DNA from: Candidatus Bathyarchaeota archaeon
Lineage (GTDB): Archaea; Thermoproteota; Bathyarchaeia; Bathyarchaeales; Bathycorpusculaceae
Reading direction: 5' to 3'
Assembly: GCA_013388895.1 (NCBI GenBank)
Contig: JACAEK010000013.1
Coordinates: 46,908-110,907, forward strand
Length of the DNA: 64,000 bases
Shown here: in pieces, positions 26,337 through 36,140 of the stretch
Layout: each line of letters begins with the position of its first letter
Position numbering within the stretch: position 1 is the first letter of the stretch
Position numbers and translations under genes: made by a program
The notes under the pieces: generated by a model
Told to the model about the DNA's origin: nothing
Seen by the model: only the letters and a program-made list of their open reading frames with translations
Databases searched by the model: none

Positions 26337-29069
26337 ATGGAATTTGAAGAAGCTTTAAACGAGTTGAATACGAGTAAAACGGGTCTAAGCCAAGAAGATG
26401 CGAAGAAACGTCTAATGGAGTTTGGCTCAAACGAGTTGAAAAAAGAGAAAGGTCAATCCCCAATACGGATGTTTCTTGAACAGTTTGCAGACATACTTAT
26501 CATCATATTGCTTATTGCAACTGGACTCTCCCTTTTTCTAGGCGAAATTACTGATGCCATCGTTATTCTTGCTATAGTGTTTGCCACTGCAATCCTAGGA
26601 TTCGTTGAGGAATTCCGTTCAGAAAAGGCAGTGGAAGCTCTTAGAAAAATGGCTGCGCCAACGGCAATCGTTCTAAGGGATGGAAAGGAAATCAAGATTC
26701 AAACGAGCGAGATCGTTCCAGGCGACGTTATTTTATTATACACAGGCGACAAAGTTCCAGCAGACTCGCGCCTTATAGAAGAGTTCAATCTAAAAGTCGA
26801 TGAGGCTCCTTTAACAGGTGAATCCTCTCCAGTCAATAAAAATGTGGCGCCAATATCAGCAGATGCGCCAGTTAACGATAGACGCAACATGGTTTTTTCC
26901 GGGACTGTTGCAGTCTACGGTCGCGCGAAAGCTGTTGTCACCTCAACCGGAATGAATACAGAGTTTGGAAAAATAGCCAAGATGGTTCAGATAACTGAAC
27001 ATGTGGAAACACCTCTAGAAAAGAGAATGGCATCTGTCGGAAAGTGGATCGGACTCTTATCAGTTGGTGTCTGCCTTGCAGTAGCCATCATCGGCATCGT
27101 AGAAGGACGAGACATCTTGCAAATGATTCTTTGGGGCGTAAGCCTTGCCGTTGCAGCTGTCCCAGAGGCATTACCAGCAATTGTAACTGGGGCACTTGCA
27201 GTCGGCATGTACCGGATGGCTAAAGTAAACACCATAGTAAGAAAATTGCCGGCAGTTGAAACCTTGGGATGCACAAGTGTCATATGCTCAGATAAGACGG
27301 GAACCTTGACGAAAGGTCAAATGACCGTTCAAAGAATGTACCTTAACGAAAACGTAATCAAGGTTTCAGGAGTTGGCTACGAGCCTACAGGCGAATTCTT
27401 AACAGAAGGCAAGAAAATCAACCCTGAAAACGAAGACCTTCGTATGCTCCTAAAGATAGCAACGCTTTGCAATGATTCCAGACTTGAGAAAGATCCACAA
27501 ACGGAAAGATGGGTAGTCACAGGTGATCCAACTGAAGGATCGTTGGTTGTCACTGCAGCAAAAGCAGGATTATGGAAACAGGAATTGGAACAGGCTGCTC
27601 CGCGTATAGGCGAAGTTCCATTCTCCTCAGAAAGAAAGTGCATGACCACGTTTCATCTTGTTTCTGGAAAACAGAAAATAGCATTTATGAAAGGCGCGCC
27701 TGAAATAGTTCTGAGCAAGTGCTCAAGAATCTACGCTAATGGTAAGTTGCGAAAGATAACTCGAGAGGATACCACGCGAGTTTTGAAAGTCAACGAAGCA
27801 ATGGCAGTTGAGGCATTAAGAAACCTAGGTTTTGCTTTTAGAGAGCTTGAAGCTTCCGAAACTCTTGATGAGAAAACTGAAAATAACATGATTTTTGTGG
27901 GCATAATGGGAATGATAGATCCGCCCCGAGAAGAAGTGAAAGACGCAATCTACCTCTGCAAGAACGCTGGAATCGATGTTGTTATGGTAACAGGTGACCA
28001 TAAGCTAACTGCAATTGCAGTTGCTAAAGAGCTTAACTTACTAGGTGAAAATGATGCGTCAGATAGGGTGCTTACAGGCGAAGAACTTGAGAAGATGACT
28101 GATGAGCAACTGGCTGAACATGTTCAGAACATTGCGATTTACGCTCGGGTTTCGCCTGAACATAAGGTGAGAATTGTTAAAGCTTGGAAAACGAAAGGTC
28201 GAATTGTCGCGATGACTGGTGACGGCGTTAATGATGCGCCAGCATTGAAGTTGGCAGATATTGGTGTTGCAATGGGAATCACTGGAACAGAAGTTACGAA
28301 GGAAGCATCAGCCATGGTTTTGACTGATGACAATTTCGCATCAATCGTCAAGGCTGTCAAAGAAGGCAGAGAAATTTACGGTAACATCAAAAAATACTTG
28401 ACCTATCTACTGCGCTGCAACGTCATGGAAATCATAGTGATGACCGTAGCAATTATGATGGTTCCCTACTTAGCAGGCGGAGTATATGAGACAGGCAGCA
28501 GCCCCGAAACATCCGCAGCAGTTGCCCTTGTGGCTGTACAGCTTCTTTGGGTAAACTTGACAACAGATGGACTTCCAGCCATAGCTTTAGGGATCGACCC
28601 TGGCGATCCTGATATTATGGAAAGAAAACCGAGAGACCCAAATGAAAGCGTGTTTACACTAGACGTCAGGCTATATTTAACAGTCGTACCAATCATAATG
28701 TCTGTGCTACTATTGTATGGTTATTTCATGCACCAGCCATGGTTAGGCGAGCATCAATTAAAGGAAGCTCGAACGCAACTACTTACAGCAATGATCCTAA
28801 TGGAATTGGCAAACGCTGTGTCTGCTCGTTCGCTGAAATACACCGTCTTCAAAGTTGGTGTCTTCAAAAACAAATTCTTGTGGGTTGCCATTTTTTCGTC
28901 TCTCGCCCTGCAACTCCTAGTGCTCTATACACCGCTACAAAACGTGTTTTATGTTGGCACTCCAGAACTCATAGACTGGGCATACGCAATAGTGTTCACG
29001 ATAATAGTCTTTGGCACTTTGGAAACCGGCAAATACATTGCAAGCAAAAGACGAGAACGCAAAGCTTGA
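26337..29069 (+). CDS. P-type cation ATPase, P2A (Ca2+-type)
   Basis: 910 residues. Domains in order: cation-ATPase N domain, two helices, actuator with LTGESSP, VPEALPAIVT in the fourth helix, phosphorylation motif CSDKTGTLTKGQM (Asp about 318), nucleotide domain with MKGAPE, hinge TGDHKLTA and MTGDGVNDAPALK, then six C-terminal helices. The layout and PEALP motif fit the SERCA/PMR1-like P2A group, so Ca2+ (or Mn2+) export is likely; exact ion choice is inferred. A GGAGAGGAG stretch lies about 25 bases before the ATG, too far for a typical Shine-Dalgarno. It is divergent from hppA. Confidence 0.9.
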   Translation: MEFEEALNELNTSKTGLSQEDAKKRLMEFGSNELKKEKGQSPIRMFLEQFADILIIILLIATGLSLFLGEITDAIVILAIVFATAILGFVEEFRSEKAVEALRKMAAPTAIVLRDGKEIKIQTSEIVPGDVILLYTGDKVPADSRLIEEFNLKVDEAPLTGESSPVNKNVAPISADAPVNDRRNMVFSGTVAVYGRAKAVVTSTGMNTEFGKIAKMVQITEHVETPLEKRMASVGKWIGLLSVGVCLAVAIIGIVEGRDILQMILWGVSLAVAAVPEALPAIVTGALAVGMYRMAKVNTIVRKLPAVETLGCTSVICSDKTGTLTKGQMTVQRMYLNENVIKVSGVGYEPTGEFLTEGKKINPENEDLRMLLKIATLCNDSRLEKDPQTERWVVTGDPTEGSLVVTAAKAGLWKQELEQAAPRIGEVPFSSERKCMTTFHLVSGKQKIAFMKGAPEIVLSKCSRIYANGKLRKITREDTTRVLKVNEAMAVEALRNLGFAFRELEASETLDEKTENNMIFVGIMGMIDPPREEVKDAIYLCKNAGIDVVMVTGDHKLTAIAVAKELNLLGENDASDRVLTGEELEKMTDEQLAEHVQNIAIYARVSPEHKVRIVKAWKTKGRIVAMTGDGVNDAPALKLADIGVAMGITGTEVTKEASAMVLTDDNFASIVKAVKEGREIYGNIKKYLTYLLRCNVMEIIVMTVAIMMVPYLAGGVYETGSSPETSAAVALVAVQLLWVNLTTDGLPAIALGIDPGDPDIMERKPRDPNESVFTLDVRLYLTVVPIIMSVLLLYGYFMHQPWLGEHQLKEARTQLLTAMILMELANAVSARSLKYTVFKVGVFKNKFLWVAIFSSLALQLLVLYTPLQNVFYVGTPELIDWAYAIVFTIIVFGTLETGKYIASKRRERKA

Positions 29070-29133
29070 ACGTCCACTCATACTTTCGCTTCTTGAGAAG
29101 TAAGCGTTGCTTTTGCGTGAGAGGGGGTTTTAG

Positions 29134-29154
29134 CCAAAAAGGCTTATATCCACG
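29134..29154 (+). promoter_or_regulatory. Promoter box of satP (BRE/TATA), twin of the acs promoter
   Basis: CCAAAAAGGCTTATATCCAC contains CTTATATC as a TATA box preceded by an A-rich BRE-like stretch, about 53-69 bases before the satP ATG. The acs promoter at 29888-29908 has almost the same sequence. Confidence 0.55.
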
Positions 29155-29202
29155 CGCTATCACGAACAATCTCTATTCAAAATTTGGGATAGTGAGACAA
29201 AC

Positions 29203-29859
29203 ATGAGCGAAAAATCGGCAAATCCAGCTCCTCTTGGATTGTTAGGCTTCGGAATAACAACAATTCTCCTGAATTTTATACATAATGCCAGATTAGGTTC
29301 AGTTGACGGTGTGATTCTCGGAATGGGCATATTTTATGGTGGCATAGCACAGATAATCGCGGGCATACTAGAATATAAAAAAGGCAACACGTTTGGGACA
29401 GTGGCCTTCACTTCGTATGGACTGTTCTGGCTATCATTTGTAGCTTTAAACTGGCTTGGAACAACGGCTGTGGCAGAAAAGGGAATATGGCCATTCTCTT
29501 CTTTTGGCGTGTATATTCTTGATTATGATACGCCCTGGCTTGTCAGCCAAGAAGCGTTTATGATTTATTTCTTAATGTGGGGAATCTTCACGTTCGTCAT
29601 GTTCTTCGGCACGTTGAAAACCAATCGGGCTTTGCAGTTTGTCTTCATGAGTCTAGCCATACTCTTCTTCTTGCTTACAATCAAGTCGGCAGTTTTGGCT
29701 TACGTCCCATCAGTTTCAACTGATTGGATAACCCTGTTTACACGTATAATCGGAGTTGAAGGCATCATTTGCGGAGCAAGCGCAGTCTATCTAGCTCTTG
29801 CAGAAGTCCTCAACGAAGTTCATGGAAAAATCGTATTGCCAATAAGCTCAAGAAGCTGA
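29203..29859 (+). CDS. satP: Acetate uptake transporter, SatP/GPR1/FUN34/YaaH family
   Basis: 218 residues, six membrane segments. The family signature NPAPLGLLGFG is at the N-terminus (residues 7-17), followed by GGIAQIIAGILEYKKGNTFG and TSYGLFWLSF, both hallmark stretches. Members carry acetate (and succinate) with protons. The next gene on the same strand is acetyl-CoA synthetase, and both genes have the same promoter box, so this is very probably the acetate entry step. Confidence 0.92.
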   Translation: MSEKSANPAPLGLLGFGITTILLNFIHNARLGSVDGVILGMGIFYGGIAQIIAGILEYKKGNTFGTVAFTSYGLFWLSFVALNWLGTTAVAEKGIWPFSSFGVYILDYDTPWLVSQEAFMIYFLMWGIFTFVMFFGTLKTNRALQFVFMSLAILFFLLTIKSAVLAYVPSVSTDWITLFTRIIGVEGIICGASAVYLALAEVLNEVHGKIVLPISSRS

Positions 29860-29887
29860 AAAACGCCTTCACCTTTTCTGTTTTTCA

Positions 29888-29908
29888 CCAAAAAAGCTTA
29901 TATCTGCG
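29888..29908 (+). promoter_or_regulatory. Promoter box of acs (BRE/TATA), twin of the satP promoter
   Basis: CCAAAAAAGCTTATATCTGC with CTTATATC as TATA box, about 40-58 bases before the acs ATG. The Shine-Dalgarno GGAAGG lies at 29933-29938. It matches the satP box at 29134-29154 except at two or three bases, suggesting joint control. Confidence 0.55.
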
Positions 29909-29945
29909 AAAAAACGTTTTCCAAAAACTCGCGGAAGGTTAAGAA

Positions 29946-31889
29946 ATGTCAGAAGCAAGTTTACCATTTAACGATAAGATTTTTCCTAGAAAACTTTTGA
30001 AAGAAGAATGGGAAAAATCTATAAAGAATCCAGAAGAATTTTGGGCTGAAAAGGCCAAGGCTATTAGCTGGTTCAAAACATGGAACAAAGTGTTGGATGA
30101 TTCAAATCCGCCATTTTATCGATGGTTCACAGGTGGCATTCTAAACATATGCTACAATGCGTTAGACAGGCATATTGAGACACCTAGAAAAAACCAGCTT
30201 GCCTACATTTGGGAAGGCGAGCCAGGAGATGTCAGAACTTTCACTTTTTACCAGCTTTACAGAGAAGTAAACAAGCTTGCCCAGATTTTCAAAGATTTTG
30301 GTCTAAAAAAAGGTGACAGGGTGGCAGTTTATCTCCCCATGATTTTAGAGTTACCCATAACCTTGCTTGCAACAGCCCGCTTAGGAGGAATTCACACTGT
30401 GGTTTTCTCAGGCTTCAGCGCAGAAGCCCTCGCAGACAGAATAAACGACTGCCAAGCAAAAATCTTAGTTACAGCTGATGGTTCTTACAGACGAGGAAAG
30501 ATAGTACCGTTAAAGGAAACGACAGATAGAGCATTAGCTAACACGCCGACCGTTGAAAAAGTAATTGTGGTAAAAAGAACTGGGCAGCAAATTCCAATGA
30601 AGGAGGGACGTGACTATTATTATCATGATGCGATGGCTAAAGTTGCACCTAACGCTTATGTTTCGCCTGAACCGATGGAAGCCAATGACTCGCTCTTCAT
30701 ACTTTACACTTCTGGAACCACGGGCAAACCGAAAGGAGTGCAGCACGGCATCGGCGGATACCTAGTCTGGGCGTATTGGACGCTTAAATGGGGTTTCAAT
30801 CCTAGCGAAAATGACATTTGGTGGTGCACAGCTGACATTGGTTGGATTACTGGACATACATACAACGTTTACGCCCCTTTAGCCGTGGGAACGACATCAT
30901 TCATCTTTGAAGGCACACCAGACTATCCAGCCTGTGACCGATGGTGGGAAATGATTGAAAAACACGGCGTGACAATACTATACACCACGCCCACCGCAAT
31001 TAGGATGTTTATGAAATTTGGAGAAGAATGGGTAAACAAACATGATTTAAGCACTTTGAGGCTTTTGGGAACCGTTGGCGAGGCAATAAATCCTGAAGCA
31101 TGGAAATGGTATTATCGCGTGATTGGAAAAGAGAAACTCGCAATAATAGACACTTGGTGGCAAACTGAAACAGGCGGATTCATGATATCGCCCCTTGCAG
31201 GACTGGAACTTGTGCCACTAAAACCAGGCTCAGCAACAAACCCCTTGCCAGGCGTTTACCCAGAAGTCTACAACGAGAAAGGAGAAATAGCGCCAACATC
31301 GACCAGAGGCTTTCTGGTGATTAAGGCTCCTTGGCCAGGCATGCTTGAAACATTGTGGAAAGACCCAGAAAGGTATAAGCAGACATATTTTGGAAGATGG
31401 CCAAATATCTACTACACGGGCGATTATGCCATACGAGACCCTGATGGGTATTTCTGGCTGCTTGGAAGGGCAGATGAAGTGTTGAAAGTTGCTGGACATA
31501 GAATCGGCACTATTGAGCTTGAAAGCGAACTTGTTTCGCATCCTGCAGTTTCAGAAGCAGCAGTTTTGGGCAAAGAAGACCCAGTTAAAGGCGAAGTTCC
31601 AGTAGCCTTCGTCGTGCTTAGAAGCGGTTATACGCCGTCAGATGAACTGCGTCAACAGCTTACTCAGCACATTAGATCCACAATAGGTCCAATAGCAACA
31701 CCAGAAGCCATAGTGATTGTCAACAAACTACCGAAGACACGCAGTGGAAAAATCATGAGAAGGCTTCTGAAAGCAGTGTTAGCCGGAGCAGCATTAGGCG
31801 ACGTTTCAACATTGGAAGATGAAGCTTCAGTTGAAGACATTAAGGCAACGTACGAAGAGTTGAGAAAACAAATAGAAAAGAAACAATAA
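29946..31889 (+). CDS. acs: Acetate-CoA ligase, AMP-forming (acetyl-CoA synthetase)
   Basis: 647 residues, full length for Acs. It makes acetyl-CoA from acetate, ATP and CoA with release of AMP and PPi. Motifs: YTSGTTGKPKGVQHG (about 252-266), DTWWQTETGG (about 400), YYTGDYAIRDPDGYFW and GRADEVLKVAGHRI (C-domain hinge), and PKTRSGKIMRR near 595, whose lysine is the acetylation-controlled catalytic residue in bacterial Acs. The neighbours are satP upstream and, facing it, an acyl-CoA synthetase-GNAT fusion. Confidence 0.96.
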   Translation: MSEASLPFNDKIFPRKLLKEEWEKSIKNPEEFWAEKAKAISWFKTWNKVLDDSNPPFYRWFTGGILNICYNALDRHIETPRKNQLAYIWEGEPGDVRTFTFYQLYREVNKLAQIFKDFGLKKGDRVAVYLPMILELPITLLATARLGGIHTVVFSGFSAEALADRINDCQAKILVTADGSYRRGKIVPLKETTDRALANTPTVEKVIVVKRTGQQIPMKEGRDYYYHDAMAKVAPNAYVSPEPMEANDSLFILYTSGTTGKPKGVQHGIGGYLVWAYWTLKWGFNPSENDIWWCTADIGWITGHTYNVYAPLAVGTTSFIFEGTPDYPACDRWWEMIEKHGVTILYTTPTAIRMFMKFGEEWVNKHDLSTLRLLGTVGEAINPEAWKWYYRVIGKEKLAIIDTWWQTETGGFMISPLAGLELVPLKPGSATNPLPGVYPEVYNEKGEIAPTSTRGFLVIKAPWPGMLETLWKDPERYKQTYFGRWPNIYYTGDYAIRDPDGYFWLLGRADEVLKVAGHRIGTIELESELVSHPAVSEAAVLGKEDPVKGEVPVAFVVLRSGYTPSDELRQQLTQHIRSTIGPIATPEAIVIVNKLPKTRSGKIMRRLLKAVLAGAALGDVSTLEDEASVEDIKATYEELRKQIEKKQ

Positions 31890-31890
31890 A

Positions 31891-31907
31891 CTTTTTACCT
31901 TTTTCTT
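31891..31907 (+). terminator. U-rich terminator after acs
   Basis: CTTTTTACCTTTTTCTT begins two bases after the acs stop. Two T5 runs in 17 bases fit an archaeal terminator between convergent genes. Confidence 0.5.
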
Positions 31908-31924
31908 AAACCAGCCTATTCGAG

Positions 31925-34588
31925 TTAAGACAGTTTAAATGTTGCTTTCGTAATTTCTTCATCGATTGGCTTCAGTTCGAAACCTTTCCTAGTGCAGAGA
32001 TTAATCATTTTAGAATTATTCGTGCTGATGTAGCCATACATCGTTTCCAAACCCATATCCCTACCAATATCAATTGTATAATCAACCAGTTTCGACCCGA
32101 GTCCACGTCCTTGCCACTGGTCTCCAACAACAACTGCGAATTCTCCACAATTTCTGCCGGGCTCCAGAATAACTCGTCCCACACCAATAATTTTGCTCTT
32201 ATCGTTTAGTTCAGCAACCACAGCGACTTCGCGGTCGTAGTCCAAATTGCAGTATCTATTTAGGGTTTCATGGGACATATTTTTTATAATTTGGAAAAAT
32301 CGAAAACGCATAGTTTCCTCCGAAAGAGACTTGAAAAGCCCGTCTAAGAGAGACTCGTCTTCGGGTCGTATAGGGCGAAGAACAACGCGAGTACCATCTT
32401 TCAGCTCCCACTGAGCAATATATTTCCTAGGATAGGGCGCAATAACAAGATGCCCATGAAGTTGAAAACCCTGAGACATTCCTTCAGCATCAAGGACAAT
32501 GCGAGCATCCACAGCCACAGCGTCACCTTTGCTGACAATAAGCGGGTTTATGTCTATTTCTTTTATTTCAGGAAAGTCTATAACAAGCTGCGAAAACTTG
32601 ACCAAAATTTCTTCAAGCAACTTGATGTTAATCGAATCTTCACATGACTGCAAATATCGGTAAATGGCAGTTCTTTCCATAAGCCGTCTCGCAAGCACTT
32701 GATTCAAAGGTGGAAAACCTATGCTGATGTCCTTAGACAATTCAGCGTTGATTCCACCCATGCCAAACAAAATCACAGAGCCAAACTGAGGGTCTTTCTT
32801 AGAACCCACTAACAACTCATACCCTCTCTTTCGAATCATAGACTGAATAACCACGCCTTGAAATTCTGCTTCTGGAGAAAAACTCTTCACTTTTTCAGCC
32901 AACTCACTGAAAAATGTTTTAAGCTCTGCAGGCGACCACACGTTTAAGATTACTCCTTCAGCCTTGGTTTTGTGGGTTATTTGTGGCGAAAGAGCCTTCA
33001 TAACAACTGGATAGCCCACCTCTGATGCTAAGGCTTCAGCTTCTTTCGAATTTCGCGCAACCAAAGTCTTTATCGTAGGAATATTATAAGCATCAAGAAA
33101 TTGCAGCGATTCGGGCTGCGTCAAGACTTTGCATCCTTCATCGTAAGCCTTTCTTAAAATTTCTTTAAGAAAAGTTGGAATGGAAAAATCAACGGAAAGC
33201 TCTTCAGGGGTTTGATAAAGAAGCTCCAAGTTCTGAGTGTAGCTATGCATGTACATGAACGTGGAAACAGCTTGTTCTGGCGCCGCAAACGATGGAACAC
33301 CGTTTTTTTGCAAGATTTGCCGGGCTTTGCGACAGCCATCTTCGCCTAGGAATGATGTGAGAATAGGTTTTGTAGTTTTTTTAGAAAACTCGACTACTAT
33401 TTCTGCAACTTCAACAGGGTCGGCAGCTCCTTGCGGAGTATAAATAACCAAGAAGCCATCACTGTTAGGGTCTTTGAGGCAAATTTCCAAGACTTTCCTA
33501 AATCTTTCCACATTAGCTTCTTCTAGGATATCTATGGGGTTTATAATGCTGCAGTAAGAGGGCAACACGTCTTTTAGGGCTTGAACAGTTTCATTACATA
33601 AAACAGAAAGCTTCCCACCTCCGCAAATAAGCGAATCAGTAGCCATAATTCCAGGCCCACCAGCATTTGTGATTATTGTAAGATTCTGGCCCCTAGGATT
33701 CGGCTGCATCGCCAACGCTTCTGCACAATTGAAAAGGTCGCTTATGGCTTCAACGCGAACTACGCCAGCACGTCTAAAAGCAGCCTCGTAAACAGTGTCC
33801 TCTCCACACAATGCGCCAGTATGCGAAAATGTCGCTTCCGAACTTTCATGAACGCGTCCTGCTTTTACCACCACGATTGGTTTAGCTCTTGCAAATCCTC
33901 TTGCTGCGCTCATGAATTTCCGCGCATTTTTAACAGACTCCAGATAAAGCACGATGCTTCGCGTTTGAGCATCATTTCCAAAATAATCTATTAAATCGCC
34001 CAAATCCACATCAAGCATTGAACCGGTTGAGACTACAGCGCTGAAGCCTATGTTGGCTTCTGAAGCCCAGTCCAGCATTGAAGCGCATAACGCTGCACTT
34101 TGCGAGATGCAGGCAATCTTTCCCGGGATGGTAGTTTTGTTTGCAAAAGTGGCATTAAGCTTTATTTTCGGTCGCATCACGCCTAGGCTGTTTGGTCCAA
34201 TTATGCGCATGCCATACTGGTTTCTGCATTCAAGAATTTGTTTCTCAAGTTTTTCGCCTTCCTCTCCCGATTCTTTAAAGCCTGCTGAAATTATGATAGC
34301 CCCAGAAACTCCGGCTTTTCCGCATTCTTCAATAATTTGTGGAACAGTGTGGGCTGGCGTTGCAATTATTGCGAGGTCTACTTGCCAAGGAATTCTTGAT
34401 ATGGAGGGGTAGGCAGTTATGCCTTGCACTGTGGACCTAAAAGGGTTAACTGGATAAACGGCGCCCGAATAGCCAACTCCAATTAGATTTCGTAGCAGTT
34501 TGGCGCCTACGGAGCCTTCACGGTCGCTCGCTCCGATAACGGCAATTCGTTTTGGATTGAAAATTTTGTCTAGGTTTTCTGTGCCCAC
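31925..34588 (-). CDS. ADP-forming acyl-CoA synthetase (alpha-beta fusion) with C-terminal GNAT domain
   Basis: 887 residues from the GTG at 34588, which has GGAGAGGAG about ten bases upstream; the frame is open from a GTG at 34627. Order: CoA-binding domain (IAVIGASDREGSVG), ligase domains with TFSHTGALCGEDTVYEAAF, which keeps the His phosphorylated in ADP-forming synthetases, ATP-grasp domain (LKTFFSEL, IKEIDINPLI) and a GNAT domain at about 740-885 with VVGDQWQGRGLGSKLVDY. Such fusions are either energy-conserving acetate-forming enzymes or PatZ-type protein acetyltransferases that switch off Acs. The kept His suggests catalytic synthetase activity; the GNAT and the convergent acs gene suggest control. 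Confidence 0.88.
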   Translation of the reverse strand: MGTENLDKIFNPKRIAVIGASDREGSVGAKLLRNLIGVGYSGAVYPVNPFRSTVQGITAYPSISRIPWQVDLAIIATPAHTVPQIIEECGKAGVSGAIIISAGFKESGEEGEKLEKQILECRNQYGMRIIGPNSLGVMRPKIKLNATFANKTTIPGKIACISQSAALCASMLDWASEANIGFSAVVSTGSMLDVDLGDLIDYFGNDAQTRSIVLYLESVKNARKFMSAARGFARAKPIVVVKAGRVHESSEATFSHTGALCGEDTVYEAAFRRAGVVRVEAISDLFNCAEALAMQPNPRGQNLTIITNAGGPGIMATDSLICGGGKLSVLCNETVQALKDVLPSYCSIINPIDILEEANVERFRKVLEICLKDPNSDGFLVIYTPQGAADPVEVAEIVVEFSKKTTKPILTSFLGEDGCRKARQILQKNGVPSFAAPEQAVSTFMYMHSYTQNLELLYQTPEELSVDFSIPTFLKEILRKAYDEGCKVLTQPESLQFLDAYNIPTIKTLVARNSKEAEALASEVGYPVVMKALSPQITHKTKAEGVILNVWSPAELKTFFSELAEKVKSFSPEAEFQGVVIQSMIRKRGYELLVGSKKDPQFGSVILFGMGGINAELSKDISIGFPPLNQVLARRLMERTAIYRYLQSCEDSINIKLLEEILVKFSQLVIDFPEIKEIDINPLIVSKGDAVAVDARIVLDAEGMSQGFQLHGHLVIAPYPRKYIAQWELKDGTRVVLRPIRPEDESLLDGLFKSLSEETMRFRFFQIIKNMSHETLNRYCNLDYDREVAVVAELNDKSKIIGVGRVILEPGRNCGEFAVVVGDQWQGRGLGSKLVDYTIDIGRDMGLETMYGYISTNNSKMINLCTRKGFELKPIDEEITKATFKLS

Positions 34589-34696
34589 TTTTGAAGGTCT
34601 CCTCTCCTTCGGTAAGGCAAGTTTCACACCTAGTATATGCAGTAAATACCTTTTTAATGTTGCTGAAACTGCGCATTTTTCTAAGAATTTAGTAAT

Positions 34697-35989
34697 TTAT
34701 GGATAAATCCTCGTCATCGTCCTAGGAAATGGAATTGTCTCCCTAATGTGTTTTAACTTACAAATCCACGTTACAACCCTTTCGATTCCCAACCCAAAAC
34801 CAGAATGTGGCACTGAACCATACCTTCTCAGATCCAGATACCATTCGTACGCTTTTCTAGGCAAGCCAAACTCTTCAATGCGTTGTTCAAGCAATTTCAA
34901 GTCATGAATTCTCTCGCTTCCACCTATTATTTCGCCGTATCCTTCTGGCGCCATCAAATCAGCACATAGAGCAACTTTCGAGTCGACGGGATCAGGCTGC
35001 ATATAAAATGCTCTGGTTCTTGCCGGGTATCTGTGAACAAAAACAGGCTTCTCAAACTTCAGGGAAATAGTCCTCTCGTGCGGCAATCCTAAGTCTTCTC
35101 CCCATTCTATGCTGTAGCCATTTTTCTGCAGTATCTCTATGGCTTCGGTGTAGCTTATTCTATCGAACGGCGGCTCAACTTTCTTCAAAGGCTTTATGTC
35201 TCTTTTTAAAACTTCGAAATCCTTGCTTCTTTTTTCTAAGGTCTTCTTCACAATGTAAGACACCATCTCTTCTTGAAGCCTCAAGTTATCCTCAAAAGAG
35301 AAGAAAGCCATTTCGGGCTCCACCATCCAGAATTCAGTTAAATGCCGCGGAGTCTTGGATCTTTCTGCTCGAAAGGTTGGTCCAAAACAGTAAACCTTGC
35401 CAAAAGCAGCAATTGTGGCTTCTACATAGAGTTGACCGCTCTGGGTTAGGAAAGCTTTGTCGCCAAAATATGGCGTCTCAAACAATGTTGCTGCTCCTTC
35501 AACGATGGAAGGAGTGAATATGGGAGAATCCGTCAGCGTAAAGTCTTCTTCGTCGAGGAAATCTCTGCACGCTTTTATGACTTCAGCTCTGATTTTTAAT
35601 ATTGCAGCTTGTCTAGAGCTTCTTATCCATAGATGCCTCCAATCCATTAGAAAATCGATGCCATGCTCTTTTTTGCTCAAGGGATAATCCTGCGCCGCAA
35701 GTTGGATAACCTGTAAATCTCTAACTTTTACCTCGTAGCCATCCGGCGCTCTTTTATCCACTTTTACTATGCCTTTGAGTGTGAGAGATGATTCTTGTGT
35801 TAGCTTGTCAGTTTTCTGAAAGATTTTTTCGCCAACTTCATCTTTATGGACGGTGCATTGAAGTCTTCCAGTTCCGTCTCGTATCATTAGAAATTGGACT
35901 CCGCCACTGGAGCGTTTAGTAACTAACCAACCTCTTAATTCGACTTCTTTTTCAGTCAGCCTTCCTTCTAAGATGTCTCTAACGCTCAT
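34697..35989 (-). CDS. asnS: Asparaginyl-tRNA synthetase
   Basis: 430 residues, class IIb. The N-terminal OB fold (VELRGWLVTKRSSGGVQF) is followed by motif 2 FRAERSKTPRHLTEFWMVEP, whose Ser/Thr-rich spacing and WMVEPE are typical for AsnRS as against AspRS, and motif 3 GFGLGIERVVTWI near the C-terminus. It charges tRNA-Asn in the cytoplasm. The gene starts ATG and stands alone; the upstream neighbour cation transporter is divergent. Confidence 0.92.
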   Translation of the reverse strand: MSVRDILEGRLTEKEVELRGWLVTKRSSGGVQFLMIRDGTGRLQCTVHKDEVGEKIFQKTDKLTQESSLTLKGIVKVDKRAPDGYEVKVRDLQVIQLAAQDYPLSKKEHGIDFLMDWRHLWIRSSRQAAILKIRAEVIKACRDFLDEEDFTLTDSPIFTPSIVEGAATLFETPYFGDKAFLTQSGQLYVEATIAAFGKVYCFGPTFRAERSKTPRHLTEFWMVEPEMAFFSFEDNLRLQEEMVSYIVKKTLEKRSKDFEVLKRDIKPLKKVEPPFDRISYTEAIEILQKNGYSIEWGEDLGLPHERTISLKFEKPVFVHRYPARTRAFYMQPDPVDSKVALCADLMAPEGYGEIIGGSERIHDLKLLEQRIEEFGLPRKAYEWYLDLRRYGSVPHSGFGLGIERVVTWICKLKHIRETIPFPRTMTRIYP

Positions 35990-36140
35990 GCTAATACCTT
36001 CATATTTTCCAAACTATGGTTTATTCTTCTGAAGATTAGACTTCTTTAGCTTAGCTTTAAAGAATATTGGCATAAATAAAAGTATAATGTAACACGCAAT
36101 TCTTAAATCTCAAGTTTTATGACATATAAATCGAATAGTA

